A DNA stretch of 64,000 bases, taken from assembly GCA_036725345.1 (NCBI GenBank), contig DAIMEJ010000014.1, positions 14,543 to 78,542 on the forward strand, written 5' to 3'. The notes under the pieces are model-generated. The model was not told where the DNA came from. It made no database searches and saw nothing but the letters and a program-made list of their open reading frames with translations. Both the position numbers and the translations under genes were made by a program. Below are positions 50,988 through 62,684 of the stretch, piece by piece; position 1 is the first letter of the stretch; each line of letters begins with the position of its first letter. The stretch comes from JAPLJU01 sp036725345 (GTDB taxonomy: Bacteria > Desulfobacterota > Syntrophia > Syntrophales > UBA2192).

Positions 50988-51641
50988 TTATTTCTTCTCG
51001 TACCCCAGCGGCATCAGGTAGAGGGGGATTACTTTCTCCGGAAGGCCGAGGGCCGCGCGGCTCTCTTTTTCCCTGACACCCCCCACGAAGCAGGTGCCGA
51101 TTTTCCGGGCCGCGCAGGCCAGATAGACATTCTGAGCGATCGCCCCCGCCGTGGCGTGGGCCCAATGCACGCGCGTCTCTTCGCTGACCATGACGGAGGG
51201 GAGTTTTCCCATGTCCGATACCAGGATTAGCACATGGGAGGCAGTAGAAACATGGCGTTGTCCTGAGAGGAGGCCCTTGGTGTTCGTTGCCGATACGAGC
51301 TTCAGCCGGTGTTTCGGAGCGTCATAGAGATAGACACCCTCATCGGCGGCCACGTAGATGTCCACGTAAGCGTTTCCGAAGGCTGAAGGGGCCGTGCGAT
51401 ATTCATAGGGGCGGTTCACGCCGTTGGCTGCCCAGAGAACGGCGGACAAATCCTGCGGGGTGAGCCTTGTGGCTGTGTAATCGCGTGTCGTCTTTCGTTT
51501 CTCGAGGGCGCTGAAAAGATCCATCCCGACGGCGGATGGATGGCGGGGTAGAGTGATGTCCCCCTGGTCTGCCATGACGGAGGGATGAAAAAAGAAAATG
51601 ACCGCAAGCAAAAAAAACGTCGTCAGGCACTTCCCTTTCAC
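50988..51641 (-). CDS. Exported SagB/ThcOx-like nitroreductase-fold protein
   Basis: 217 residues starting at a GTG at 51641 after GAGGAG. A signal peptide (about 1-24, ending VMAD) is unusual for this fold. FSALEKRKTTRDYTATRLTPQDLSAVLWAANGVN is the nitroreductase opening (FMN-binding Arg and Ser-type residues). HATAGAIAQNVYLACAARKIGTC and the ending LYLMPLGYEKK complete it. Members use FMN for oxidation of peptides or reduction of nitro compounds. The export signal suggests activity in the periplasm. It overlaps no neighbour and is followed by nothing on its strand but the terminator. Confidence 0.85.
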   Translation of the reverse strand: MKGKCLTTFFLLAVIFFFHPSVMADQGDITLPRHPSAVGMDLFSALEKRKTTRDYTATRLTPQDLSAVLWAANGVNRPYEYRTAPSAFGNAYVDIYVAADEGVYLYDAPKHRLKLVSATNTKGLLSGQRHVSTASHVLILVSDMGKLPSVMVSEETRVHWAHATAGAIAQNVYLACAARKIGTCFVGGVREKESRAALGLPEKVIPLYLMPLGYEKK

Positions 51642-51659
51642 GGGAATCTCCTCTTCACG

Positions 51660-52016
51660 CTATCGTCCCATTCTCCGTTCATAGGCCTGATAGATCCGGT
51701 CCGCGAGCCCCTCCTCTCCCCTTGCACTGAAACCTACCCTGACCCTGCCGTCGGCCTGTGTCCTCACCGTGACGGTGGCATCGGCCGAATCCCTGACCCC
51801 TCTGATAATTCCGCTATCCCTGTCAGCCGAGACGATACGAACGCCCGTGTCTTCCATCGCATCCAGCGCGGCGTTCCAGGAGCGCTCGAAGGTGGCCGAT
51901 CTGTATGAGTATACCGGCTCAGGCGGTGGCGGCGGGGGAACCGGGCCGTACACGACGCATCCGGCCGTGAGGATCAGGGACAGTGTGACGACGATTTTCA
52001 GCACCTTTCTTCCCAT
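51660..52016 (-). CDS. Small lipoprotein
   Basis: 118 residues from the ATG at 52016 after CAGGAG. The lipobox is LTAGC with Cys20. A proline run (VPPPPPPEP) leads to a small alpha/beta domain: SYRSATFERSWNAALDAMEDTGVRIVSADRDSGIIRGVRD, then VTVRTQADGRVRVGFSARGEEG. This recalls small envelope lipoprotein domains of DUF type, but I cannot name it. It is 18 bases upstream of the nitroreductase gene and may form an operon with it. Confidence 0.75.
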   Translation of the reverse strand: MGRKVLKIVVTLSLILTAGCVVYGPVPPPPPPEPVYSYRSATFERSWNAALDAMEDTGVRIVSADRDSGIIRGVRDSADATVTVRTQADGRVRVGFSARGEEGLADRIYQAYERRMGR

Positions 52017-52032
52017 GCAATCTCCTGATGAT

Positions 52033-52461
52033 TTAATCCACAGGGACTGTTCCCGTTTTTTGACTTCTGTCCCTGAAGGAAGCTCCGAGGCGAGTTCCCA
52101 CAAAGGATGAGAAGATCCAGAGCGCTGCGCTGAAGACCGAAATGATGAATAAATCGCGCCCGAGAGTCCTCAATTGCAAAAATGTCGGGATGAGGAAAAT
52201 CAGGGCCGCATAAAAACCCGGACTGACCAGGAGATAATCCAAGGTCGACCTTAGCCTCATGAGAGCCCGGGTCAGATAGCCCGACACGAAACTCCCGACA
52301 AGGAGGCAGAGCGGAAAAACGACCATTAAGGCAAGGCCCGCATAGGGCCCGGGGGTTTCCCCGCCTGATTGAACCGTCCGGTTGATGAACAGGAAAATAA
52401 TGATCGCGTGGAGGATCAGGGCAACGCCGGCGCCTGTGATGACGTAAAGAACTTTTTTCAT
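52033..52461 (-). CDS. Small membrane protein
   Basis: 142 residues with four predicted membrane segments (about 5-27, 43-65, 78-96 and 101-123), of which the first is a signal-like anchor. No catalytic motif is present and no family is recognised. It has a hydrophilic C-terminal tail (RDRSQKTGTVPVD). It is next to the small lipoprotein gene (16-base gap) on the same strand, so they may function together in the envelope. Confidence 0.7.
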   Translation of the reverse strand: MKKVLYVITGAGVALILHAIIIFLFINRTVQSGGETPGPYAGLALMVVFPLCLLVGSFVSGYLTRALMRLRSTLDYLLVSPGFYAALIFLIPTFLQLRTLGRDLFIISVFSAALWIFSSFVGTRLGASFRDRSQKTGTVPVD

Positions 52462-52512
52462 TTCCTGACAGCCTTTTTCATTGGTGACACGGCTGTTTTA
52501 GCACTCATCGGT

Positions 52513-52818
52513 TCATTCCATGTGGGATTTGGCTGTCCGGATGGCGAGATCCTTGTTCTTTGTAAAAAACTTCCACTCCATCCCCGTTGTGTGGATACCG
52601 GCTTTCTTGTCCTGGCCGCTGCAATAGTACCAGTGCCTGAAACGCTCGACCGTGGCAAAGGGGTGATTCTTCGCGCAGAGCATGCTGCAGGGCCTGTAGA
52701 CCTCGAAGAAGACGACCTCGTTGGGTTCGGCGTCGTAAAGCAGATCTTCAGGCGGGTCGATTTGCGACACGTCAACGCCTTCCGCTTCCTTTTCATCCAG
52801 CCATTTTGAAATTTTCAT
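52513..52818 (-). CDS. Hypothetical small protein
   Basis: 101 residues, acidic N-terminus (WLDEKEAEGVDVSQIDPPEDLLYD) and two Cys in the middle (VYRPCSMLCAKNHPF) with a third in WYYCSGQDKK. There is no signal or membrane segment. The Cys spacing allows metal binding, but no family is known to me. It lies 15 bases downstream of the OmpR-type regulator gene, so it is probably co-transcribed with the two-component system. Confidence 0.6.
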   Translation of the reverse strand: MKISKWLDEKEAEGVDVSQIDPPEDLLYDAEPNEVVFFEVYRPCSMLCAKNHPFATVERFRHWYYCSGQDKKAGIHTTGMEWKFFTKNKDLAIRTAKSHME

Positions 52819-52833
52819 AGGATCCCTATGGGT

Positions 52834-53559
52834 TTATTGATCATGATCGAATATGTATCCCACGGACCGCAGGCTCCGGAAAAATACCGGCTCGTGAGGG
52901 TTGTCCTCGAAGTATTTCCGAAACCGCACGATAAAGTTGTCCACGGTCCTCGTCGGTGTGGACCCCGTGTACCCCCAGCCTATCTCCAGGAGCTCGTTGC
53001 GCGAAAGGGGTTTTCCCCGGTTCGCGATGAAGAGCCTGAGGAGCTTCACCTCCTGCTCCGTCAGAATCACCTTTCCGCAGCCGCAGACCGCGGTGTATTT
53101 CTCGAAATCGATGACGTTCTTGCCGAATTTGTAGATGTTGCCTGCGGGAGCCCCTGCGGAAGAGCTGTCTTCCCGTTCCCAGGAAGACCGCTTCAGGAGC
53201 CGGTCCACCCGAAGCAGAAACTCATCGAGGTTGAAAGGCTTGGCAAGATAATCGTCCACCCCCCAGGAAAGACCCTTGATTCGGTCTTCGATTTCACCCC
53301 TGGCGGAGAGGATGAGGATCGGGAGGCGCTCGTCCTCGAGGCGGATGTTACGCAGCACCGCCAGACCGTCAATACCGGGGAGCATAATGTCCAGGACGAT
53401 CAGCTCCGGCTTCCATTCCTTCCAGTCACGGATACCCGAAACCCCGTCGGGGGAAATCTTCACGGTGTAACCCTTGAGGGAGAGGTTCAGCCTCAAACCT
53501 TCCGCGATGTGCGCGTCATCCTCAACGATGAGGATACGCTTTTCCCCCGAATTTCTCAT
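52834..53559 (-). CDS. OmpR-family response regulator
   Basis: 241 residues. Receiver domain (1-125) with the acidic pair EDD near 13, phospho-acceptor Asp57 and the Lys of AKPF near 107. The winged-helix DNA-binding domain (about 145-241) ends in RTVDNFIVRFRKYFEDNPHEPVFFRSLRSVGYIF. A Cys-rich stretch (VCGCGK) in the linker is unusual for this family. The gene follows its sensor kinase by 16 bases on the same strand, so they are a matched pair. Confidence 0.93.
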   Translation of the reverse strand: MRNSGEKRILIVEDDAHIAEGLRLNLSLKGYTVKISPDGVSGIRDWKEWKPELIVLDIMLPGIDGLAVLRNIRLEDERLPILILSARGEIEDRIKGLSWGVDDYLAKPFNLDEFLLRVDRLLKRSSWEREDSSSAGAPAGNIYKFGKNVIDFEKYTAVCGCGKVILTEQEVKLLRLFIANRGKPLSRNELLEIGWGYTGSTPTRTVDNFIVRFRKYFEDNPHEPVFFRSLRSVGYIFDHDQ

Positions 53560-53575
53560 GGAGTGAGCCCTCTGT

Positions 53576-54541
53576 TCATCCTGCCGGCTGAAGCCTGAGA
53601 GGCAGAGTCAGGGTGATAACTGAACCCTTCCCGGTTCCCTCGCTTTGCGCCGACACCTCTCCTTTGTGGATTTTCGCGACCTGCTGGACCATGTAGAGGC
53701 CCAGCCCTGTGCCCCTCGCCGTCAGGTCGCTGACCGGTCCGGACCGGTAGAACTTCTCGAAGATTTTTTTGATCTCTGACTTCTCGATGCCGATCCCGTT
53801 ATCCACGAACTGAACCTTCAGTCTCTTTTTTTCGGGCAGAAACCGAATGTCAACCCTGGGGACGTCCGAGGTGTTGTATTTCACGGCATTCGTCAGGATG
53901 TTCATCAGGAATATGTCAAACAGGACCGGGTTGATCCGGCAGGGAAACGGTGTCGCTGCGGAATTGTGGATGCTGATCTCGCAGTTTCGGAAGAGGCCGG
54001 CGTTCGCTTCGCAGAACCGATGAACCGTCTGCACCAGGTCCGATTCAACAAATTCATTCCTGTAACTTCGACTTTCGAGTTTCGCCAGGTTCAGGATGCA
54101 GTTGATGTTGTTCAGGAGCCGGTCCACATCCTGAATCATGTACTCGATGTATTTGATCTGGTCCTCCCGGGGAAGCTCGTACTTCGCGAAGGTGTCCAGG
54201 TAAAGCCGCAGTGACGTGACCGGTGTCTTCAGTTCGTGGGTAAAACTGTTGATGAAATTCCGCTGCGTCCGGTAGAGATGCCAGGTTCTCTGGTTGTATA
54301 TGAAAATGAGAAGGACACCGGCAAGAATGATCCCCACGAGGATGGAAAGAACCATGATCACGACCCATGTCTGAGCCTCGAAAAACTGGTCGGGATCGAG
54401 GTGGTACTTGGCGACGACGGCCTGCAGACCCGTGCTGACCTCTATGTACCAGTAGATATAGAGGAAGAGAGACGCGGCCAGGGCCACGATGGAGAAGACA
54501 AAGATAAAGACGGGATGGTAGAACCATCTGAACCGGTTCAT
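53576..54541 (-). CDS. Sensor histidine kinase
   Basis: 321 residues from the ATG at 54541; a TTG at 54577 in frame is also possible. Two membrane segments (about 12-32 and 60-81) enclose a small extracytoplasmic loop of about 27 residues. No HAMP domain separates the second segment from the HisKA helix, which has the H-box SFTHELKTPVTSLRLYLDTFA (His102). The ATPase domain shows NILTNAVKYN, DNGIGIEKSE and GTGLGLYMVQQ. It phosphorylates the adjacent OmpR-type regulator. The short loop suggests it senses in the membrane. Confidence 0.92.
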   Translation of the reverse strand: MNRFRWFYHPVFIFVFSIVALAASLFLYIYWYIEVSTGLQAVVAKYHLDPDQFFEAQTWVVIMVLSILVGIILAGVLLIFIYNQRTWHLYRTQRNFINSFTHELKTPVTSLRLYLDTFAKYELPREDQIKYIEYMIQDVDRLLNNINCILNLAKLESRSYRNEFVESDLVQTVHRFCEANAGLFRNCEISIHNSAATPFPCRINPVLFDIFLMNILTNAVKYNTSDVPRVDIRFLPEKKRLKVQFVDNGIGIEKSEIKKIFEKFYRSGPVSDLTARGTGLGLYMVQQVAKIHKGEVSAQSEGTGKGSVITLTLPLRLQPAG

Positions 54542-54548
54542 ACCGCGG

Positions 54549-54577
54549 ACGTTACAATAGGGCAGAATCGGTGTCAA
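54549..54577 (-). promoter_or_regulatory. Possible -35/-10 promoter just before the kinase ATG
   Basis: On the minus strand TTGACA (54577-54572) is followed after 17 bases by TAACGT (54554-54549). A start about seven bases later falls almost on the ATG at 54541, implying a leaderless message. The -10 match is weak. Confidence 0.25.
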
Positions 54578-54727
54578 CGGACAAATGTTTTGTCAGCACA
54601 GCACATGAAAAAGGGCTTTGTAAAACTATTGTAAAACACCGGAATGGTTCTTTATTTCCCCGAGCATTTCCCTTAAGGATTGTTCGGTTGTTCGAGAGAA
54701 AAATTTCATCAGGAAGGGAGAACCATC

Positions 54728-56476
54728 ATGGAAAAGCCGCAGGCCGTCCATCCCGGGGGCACAGGGGCCAGGATTCTGCTGACGAGCGTTTTCGGACCCT
54801 ACGCGCAGGATGATGAATACGGGAGCCGCAAACTCAACCCCATGGAGCTTTACCAGAACCAGGTTACCCGTGTTCAGGGCGGTTTTTCCCTGCGGATGTT
54901 CCACCGCACTTTCGGCTTGCAGATGATACAGGCCAATATCGATGCGCCATGCTCGCTCCTCGATTTCCCCTCTCTGGAAGATTTTACCCGGGAAATCCGT
55001 GACAACGATTACGACATTATCGGGATCAGCGCCATATTACCGAATGTTGGTAAAGTCAAAAAGATGTGCGAGCTCATCCGCGAGTATCGGCCGAACGCGA
55101 CCATCGTCGTGGGCGGGCATATCTCCGCTAAGGAGGACATCGGCCACAGGATAGACGCCGACCACATTGTCCGGGGAGACGGGATCCGATGGTTTCGGAA
55201 GTTTATCGGCCAGGACGAGAGGGCGCCCGTTCGTCATCCCATGGTGATCTCGGGATTCGGCGGACGGATCATGGGGATCAACCTTCCGCACACAAGAGGC
55301 CGCACGGCGGCCATACTGATCCCTTCCGTGGGCTGTCCCGTGGGGTGTAACTTCTGTTCCACCTCGGCCCTCTTCGGCGGCAAAGGAAACTTCGTCAATT
55401 TCTATGAAACGGGTGATGAGCTTTTTTCCGTCATGTGCCAGATCGAAGAGAAGCTCGGGGTGCGCTCTTTCTTCGTCCTTGATGAAAATTTCCTCTTTCA
55501 CCGGCAGCGGGCGCTGCGGCTCCTGGAACTGATGGAGAAGAACGGGAAAGGCTGGGCCCTGTACGTATTCAGCTCCGCCCGTGTTCTGCAGTCTTACACG
55601 ATTCAGCAACTCGTGGGCCTGGGGATTGCCTGGGTGTGGCTCGGGCTGGAAGGCGAAAACAGCCGGTATCGAAAGCTTCACGACGTGGACACACGCGCGC
55701 TGGTCAAAACACTCCAGTCTCACGGGATCCGCGTCCTGGGGTCTTCCATCATCGGCCTTGAAAATCACACCCCCGGAAACATCGAAGATGTCATCGATTA
55801 TGCCATAAGCCACGACACCGATTTTCACCAGTTCATGCTTTACACGCCCAATCCGGGGACACCCCTTTATGAAGAGCACAAGATGAACGGTACACTCCTG
55901 CCCGAATCGGTACGTCCCCTGGCCGATGTCCACGGCCAGTACCGCTTCAACTACCGGCATCCCCATATTCACGACGGGCAGGAGGAGGAATTCATCGTCC
56001 GGGCTTTCCGGCGGGATTTCGAGGTCAACGGCCCCAGCCTGTATCGCCTGATCCGGACCATGCTGAAGGGATGGCAAAGGTATGGGGGTCATCCCGACAG
56101 GCGGATTCGGGACCGGTATGCCTGGGAAGCTGCACCGCTTCGGACGTCTTACGCGGGTGCTGTCTGGGCGATGAAAAGGTGGTACCGGACAGATGCCCGG
56201 ATGGCCGGAAAGATGGATGACCTGCTGCGGGACATCTACGCGACCTTCGGATGGAAGACGAGAGTCCTCGCGCCGATCGTCGGGCTTTACGCCCTTGAGT
56301 CGCTGAAGAGGGAAGAGAAGCGGCTGAAGAAGGGCTGGGCCTACGAACCCCGGTCTTATCGCCAGAAAAACGCCGCCGCCCTTGCCCTGGAGGGCAAACG
56401 CCCCCTTCGAGTCAAAATCGCGATACCGGATGTGCCCTTCGCCATAGGCAAACCCGCCTCCATACCGGGGAGGTGA
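54728..56476 (+). CDS. B12-binding-domain radical SAM protein
   Basis: 582 residues from the ATG at 54728 after GGAAGGGAG. The N-terminal cobalamin-binding-type domain (about 15-170) has the Rossmann-like IIGISAILPNVGKVKKM and IVVGGHISAKEDI. The radical SAM core has CPVGCNFC (Cys203, Cys207, Cys210), the 4Fe-4S motif, then LDENFLFHRQRALRLLELM and LGLEGENSRYRKL. A 120-residue C-terminal helical part follows (RYAWEAAPLRT onward). Members methylate or rearrange unreactive carbons in lipids, cofactors or peptides. The substrate is unknown, and it has no operon partner. Confidence 0.88.
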   Translation: MEKPQAVHPGGTGARILLTSVFGPYAQDDEYGSRKLNPMELYQNQVTRVQGGFSLRMFHRTFGLQMIQANIDAPCSLLDFPSLEDFTREIRDNDYDIIGISAILPNVGKVKKMCELIREYRPNATIVVGGHISAKEDIGHRIDADHIVRGDGIRWFRKFIGQDERAPVRHPMVISGFGGRIMGINLPHTRGRTAAILIPSVGCPVGCNFCSTSALFGGKGNFVNFYETGDELFSVMCQIEEKLGVRSFFVLDENFLFHRQRALRLLELMEKNGKGWALYVFSSARVLQSYTIQQLVGLGIAWVWLGLEGENSRYRKLHDVDTRALVKTLQSHGIRVLGSSIIGLENHTPGNIEDVIDYAISHDTDFHQFMLYTPNPGTPLYEEHKMNGTLLPESVRPLADVHGQYRFNYRHPHIHDGQEEEFIVRAFRRDFEVNGPSLYRLIRTMLKGWQRYGGHPDRRIRDRYAWEAAPLRTSYAGAVWAMKRWYRTDARMAGKMDDLLRDIYATFGWKTRVLAPIVGLYALESLKREEKRLKKGWAYEPRSYRQKNAAALALEGKRPLRVKIAIPDVPFAIGKPASIPGR

Positions 56477-56481
56477 TTGAT

Positions 56482-57396
56482 CTATTTTCCCCCGTGCTTG
56501 ATGAAGGTGCCGCGATTGTATTCGTCGAAGGCGATGCGCAGTTCTTCCCGCGTATTCATTACGATGGGGCCGTACCACGCGACGGGCTCCCGCAGCGGCT
56601 TTCCGGACATGAAGAGGAATCTCACAGGTTTTTCCTCCGTCGAGACGACGACCTGATCGCCGTCACCGAAGAGAACCAATGAGTGATCGGACAGAAAAGG
56701 CTTTCCCTGGAAATCGAAGTAGTTGACGCCTTCAGTTTCGTAAGAGAACGGGTCCTTTTCCTTGCAGAAATATCCCTCTCCATCGATCACGTAGGTGAAG
56801 GCCGTGTAGCCCCGCCTGACGGAATGGGTGAACTCGGACCGGGACGGTACCGTCACATCAAGGTACTCCGGATCGGTGACGATGTCCCTCACGGGGCCCT
56901 GCGTGCCTTTGATCTTGCCGCAGATGATCCTGATTTTCGCGTTTTTCAGATCGATGACCGGAATGGTGGCGGCGGTCACATCCCGGTAGCGCGGGTCCAT
57001 CATCTTTTGGGCAGCCGGAAGATTGGCCCAGAGCTGAAAACCCCACATGGAGCCTTTCCGGTCCCCCTTGGGCATCTCCTGGTGTATGATGCCGCTTCCC
57101 GCCGTCATCCATTGCACGTCGCCCGGCCCGATGACACCGCTGTTCCCCATGCTGTCCCCGTGCTCGACGGCTCCGCGAAGGAGGTATGTGATCGTTTCGA
57201 TTCCCCGGTGGGGATGCCAGGGGAACCCCTTCAGGTAGTCGGGCGGGTTATCCGAGCGGAAGTCGTCCAGCAGCAGGAAAGGGTCGAACATCGGAACCTC
57301 CCCGAATCCGAAGGCCCGTCTGAGATGAACACCGGCGCCCTCGATGGTCGGCTTGCTCTTTAATACTTTCCGTATTTTTCTCGTTTCAGTCATCAC
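56482..57396 (-). CDS. Pirin-family protein
   Basis: 304 residues. FGFGEVPMFDPFLLLDDFRSDNPPDYLKGFPWHPHRGIETITYLL and the metal-binding HPHRGIE, HGDSMGN, SGIIHQEMP positions in the N-terminal cupin barrel define pirin. The C-terminal barrel is less conserved (SYETEGVNYFDFQG, FLFMSGKPLREPVAWYGPIVMNTREEL). Bacterial pirins bind iron and some have quercetinase activity. It converges with the radical SAM gene with a five-base gap and lies near a REP-like element. Confidence 0.93.
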   Translation of the reverse strand: MMTETRKIRKVLKSKPTIEGAGVHLRRAFGFGEVPMFDPFLLLDDFRSDNPPDYLKGFPWHPHRGIETITYLLRGAVEHGDSMGNSGVIGPGDVQWMTAGSGIIHQEMPKGDRKGSMWGFQLWANLPAAQKMMDPRYRDVTAATIPVIDLKNAKIRIICGKIKGTQGPVRDIVTDPEYLDVTVPSRSEFTHSVRRGYTAFTYVIDGEGYFCKEKDPFSYETEGVNYFDFQGKPFLSDHSLVLFGDGDQVVVSTEEKPVRFLFMSGKPLREPVAWYGPIVMNTREELRIAFDEYNRGTFIKHGGK

Positions 57397-57466
57397 TTAA
57401 CCTGTTCTGATCATTTCAAGATTGAAGTTTTATGCACAGGTCTCCCGAAATTTTGCGATAAATGGT

Positions 57467-57496
57467 AAATGGGGTCAGGCTTGATATTTTGACATT
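57467..57496. repeat. Orphan REP-like sequence
   Basis: The stretch from aaatggggtcagg to ttgacatt reads like a widespread short intergenic element that I recall from many proteobacteria near REP-associated transposases. Only one copy is seen in the window, and no transposase gene is adjacent, so this is a tentative call. Confidence 0.35.
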
Positions 57497-57516
57497 TCTT
57501 TATGGACTTCTCATAA

Positions 57517-57556
57517 AACAAAACCCCGCACTCTTTGCGAAATACGGGGTTTTGTT
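57517..57556 (-). terminator. Rho-independent terminator
   Basis: aacaaaaccccg (57517-57528) and cggggttttgtt (57545-57556) form a perfect 12-bp stem with T-rich sequence on both sides. It lies downstream of alaS and closes the recA-recX-alaS unit. Confidence 0.88.
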
Positions 57557-57674
57557 GCCATCACTCCATGGTCGCATCCTGTGCCGTGAAGCGGCAGGTC
57601 ACAGAAGACAGCAGCCTATATCAGTTTGGTTTCGTTCCCTAGGTCTTTTCTGTTTTTCTTAATTTTTGAGCTTC

Positions 57675-60465
<2,791 letters not shown>

Positions 60466-60479
<14 letters not shown>

Positions 60480-60960
60480 CGAACAAACCCTCCTGTTTTT
60501 TTCCAAGTGCTTCTATGATGAGCGGCCATGCGTAGCCCCTGAGAGCGAGGCTCTGGGCGAGCCGTCTCTTCTCGGCCCTGTCCAGCCCGCCTGGCTTTCT
60601 GCCTTTCAGTTTTTTTTGAAGGACCTTGCGGAGACCTTCCCGTTCTTCGATTTCTCCCCGGGCTTCCGTGATGGCCCTCGCGATGAGTTCCTTCGCGATC
60701 CCTTTGCCAGCCAGGCTCATCTCGATCCTGCGGTTGCCGTAATGCCGGTTCCGCGCGAGGTGCCGGGCCCAGTCCCGGGCGAAGGTCTCGTCGTTGAGAT
60801 AGCCCTGTTCCGTGAACATTTTGATGACCCCGTCCACGGCGGCCTTTTCGAAGCCCCTGTCAGCGAGCTTGTCTTTCAGCTCCTTCTTGCTCTGCGCCCG
60901 GCGGGCGAGGAGCCGGAAGGCCTTCTGCCTGGCCTTCTCGAACTGAGGGTCGTCCCTCAT
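60466..60960 (-). CDS. recX: RecX, modulator of RecA
   Basis: 164 residues. The family pattern is clear: ARQKAFRLLARRAQSKKELKDKLADRGFE, FTEQGYLNDETFARDWARHLARNRHYGNRRIEMSLAGKGI, and the C-terminal RLAQSLALRGYAWPLIIEAL. RecX binds RecA filaments and limits their growth. Its start overlaps the recA stop by four bases (ATGA), and its stop overlaps the alaS start, so translation of the three genes is likely coupled. Confidence 0.95.
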
Positions 60961-62003
60961 TTTTTCTTTTCTTTTTCTTTCGGTTTTTCCGTGGCCGGTG
61001 CAGGTTCCTTTACCTTCAGCCCGTGTTTGTCACGTATCTCGGCTTCAACCCTCTTCATGAGATCGGGGTTGTCCTTCAGGGCGAGCTTCGCGTTCTCCCG
61101 TCCCTGGCCGAGGCGATCGCCCCTGTAGGAGTACCAGGTGCCGGTTCTCTCGACGATGCCGTCGTTCACGGCGAGATCGAGGACGTCGCCCTCCCGGGAA
61201 ATCCCCTCACCGAAGATGATGTCGAATTCCGTCTCCTTGAAGGGCGGGGCTACCTTGTTCTTCACGACCTTCACGCGCACGTGGTTGCCGATGACCTGCT
61301 CGCCGTGCTTGAGGGCGCCGATCCTGCGGATGTCGATGCGCATGGATGAGTAGAATTTCAGTGCGTTTCCGCCCGTTGTCGTCTCGGGGTTGCCCATGAA
61401 GATGCCGATCTTCATGCGCAGCTGGTTGATGAAGATGACGGAGGTCTTGGACTTGCTGATGGCGCCGGTCAGCTTCCGCAGGGCTTGGGACATGAGCCTT
61501 GCCTGGAGGCCCATCTGGGCGTCGCCCATGTCGCCTTCTAGCTCCGCCCGCGGCACCAGAGCCGCCACGGAGTCGACAACCAGCACATCGAGGGCGCCGC
61601 TTCTCACGAGCGTTTCTGCGATCTCGAGGGCCTGCTCGCCCGTGTCGGGCTGGGCGATGAGAAGGTCGTCCGTGTTGACGCCGATTTTTCTCGCGTAGGC
61701 GACGTCGAGGGCGTGCTCCGCATCTACGTAAGCGGCAAGCCCGCTTTTCTTCTGCGCCTCGGCGACGATGTGAAGGGCGAGGGTCGTCTTCCCGCCGGCC
61801 TCGGGGCCGTATATCTCGATAACCCGTCCGCGTGGTATCCCGCCCACGCCGAGGGCCATGTCGAGGCTCAACGACCCTGTCGAGATGACGGGTACGTCGA
61901 TCACTTCATCGCTCCCCAGGCGCATGATGGACCCTTTGCCGAACTGACGCTCAATCTGGCTGATGGCCAGATCCACTGCCTTGTCCCTGTCTATATCCGC
62001 CAT
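60957..62003 (-). CDS. recA: Recombinase RecA
   Basis: 348 residues from the ATG at 62003 after GGAGGC. The RecA core has Walker A GPEAGGKTT (66-74; the usual form is GPESSGKTT, so two residues differ), the Walker B strand LVVDSVAALVP, the L2 loop FINQLRMKIGIFMGNPETTTGGNALKF, and the long C-terminal helix region. The acidic/lysine-rich C-terminus (EKPKEKEKKK) is more basic than usual. It forms filaments on single-stranded DNA for repair, recombination and the SOS response. No clear LexA box is seen in the 80-base upstream gap. Confidence 0.97.
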   Translation of the reverse strand: MADIDRDKAVDLAISQIERQFGKGSIMRLGSDEVIDVPVISTGSLSLDMALGVGGIPRGRVIEIYGPEAGGKTTLALHIVAEAQKKSGLAAYVDAEHALDVAYARKIGVNTDDLLIAQPDTGEQALEIAETLVRSGALDVLVVDSVAALVPRAELEGDMGDAQMGLQARLMSQALRKLTGAISKSKTSVIFINQLRMKIGIFMGNPETTTGGNALKFYSSMRIDIRRIGALKHGEQVIGNHVRVKVVKNKVAPPFKETEFDIIFGEGISREGDVLDLAVNDGIVERTGTWYSYRGDRLGQGRENAKLALKDNPDLMKRVEAEIRDKHGLKVKEPAPATEKPKEKEKKK

Positions 62004-62083
62004 GAATGCCTCCGTGGTCTGCAAAATAGAAAGTGTAATTTAAAGTATTTCGCGACTTTTATAAAGAAAAAATCCTGGCGCTT

Positions 62084-62674
62084 TCAGCCGCCGAGGGGGA
62101 AATAGCCGAGCCTCGTGTACTTGGGGCCTTCGGGGCGCAGGTCGCTGCGGTAGAGGGTGAGTCCTGCGGCCGGTAAGACGCCCGCCCTGTAGTCCTTGAA
62201 CTCCGCGAGCACGTCCGACAGTCCCTCGATCCCGCGGTGGGCCTTGGTCCGCCCGAGGGTGAGGTGAGGCCGGAAGGGGCGTTCCTCCCTCGGGAAGCCG
62301 ATGCCGTGCAGGTCGTCATCAATCTGCTTCTGCAAAATCATCAGGGCATTGTCCGCACCGGTAATCCCCAGCCACAAAACCCGGGGCTGGCGGGTGTTCG
62401 GGAAGACGCCTACATTCTCAGCCGCGAGGGTGAAGGGCTTGAAGCCTTTCACGCTGTCCTTAAGCAGGGCGATGATGTGCTCGATGTCCCTCTCCGAGAT
62501 GCTGCCGAAAAACTTGACTGTCAGGTGAACGGAGCCGGGTTTCGTCCAGCGGATCACCCCTTCCTTGAGGGAGTTCCGCAGTCGATATTGGATCTTCTCC
62601 ATCGAATCTTTGATCTCTTTCGGGATGTCGATGGCCAGAAAGGTCCTGATCATCTTTTCTGTTTGTGTCGTCAT
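62084..62674 (-). CDS. thpR: RNA 2',3'-cyclic phosphodiesterase
   Basis: 196 residues with a GAGAGG site six bases before the ATG. The two HxTx motifs of the 2H phosphoesterase family are intact: HLTVKFFG (50-57) and HLTLGR (137-142). The opening MIRTFLAIDIPKEI from residue 8 is typical. The enzyme hydrolyses 2',3'-cyclic ends of RNA to 2'-phosphates. It lies between cinA (10 bases) and recA (about 80 bases), an arrangement common in this group of bacteria. Confidence 0.95.
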   Translation of the reverse strand: MTTQTEKMIRTFLAIDIPKEIKDSMEKIQYRLRNSLKEGVIRWTKPGSVHLTVKFFGSISERDIEHIIALLKDSVKGFKPFTLAAENVGVFPNTRQPRVLWLGITGADNALMILQKQIDDDLHGIGFPREERPFRPHLTLGRTKAHRGIEGLSDVLAEFKDYRAGVLPAAGLTLYRSDLRPEGPKYTRLGYFPLGG

Positions 62675-62684
62675 TTTCTACCTC

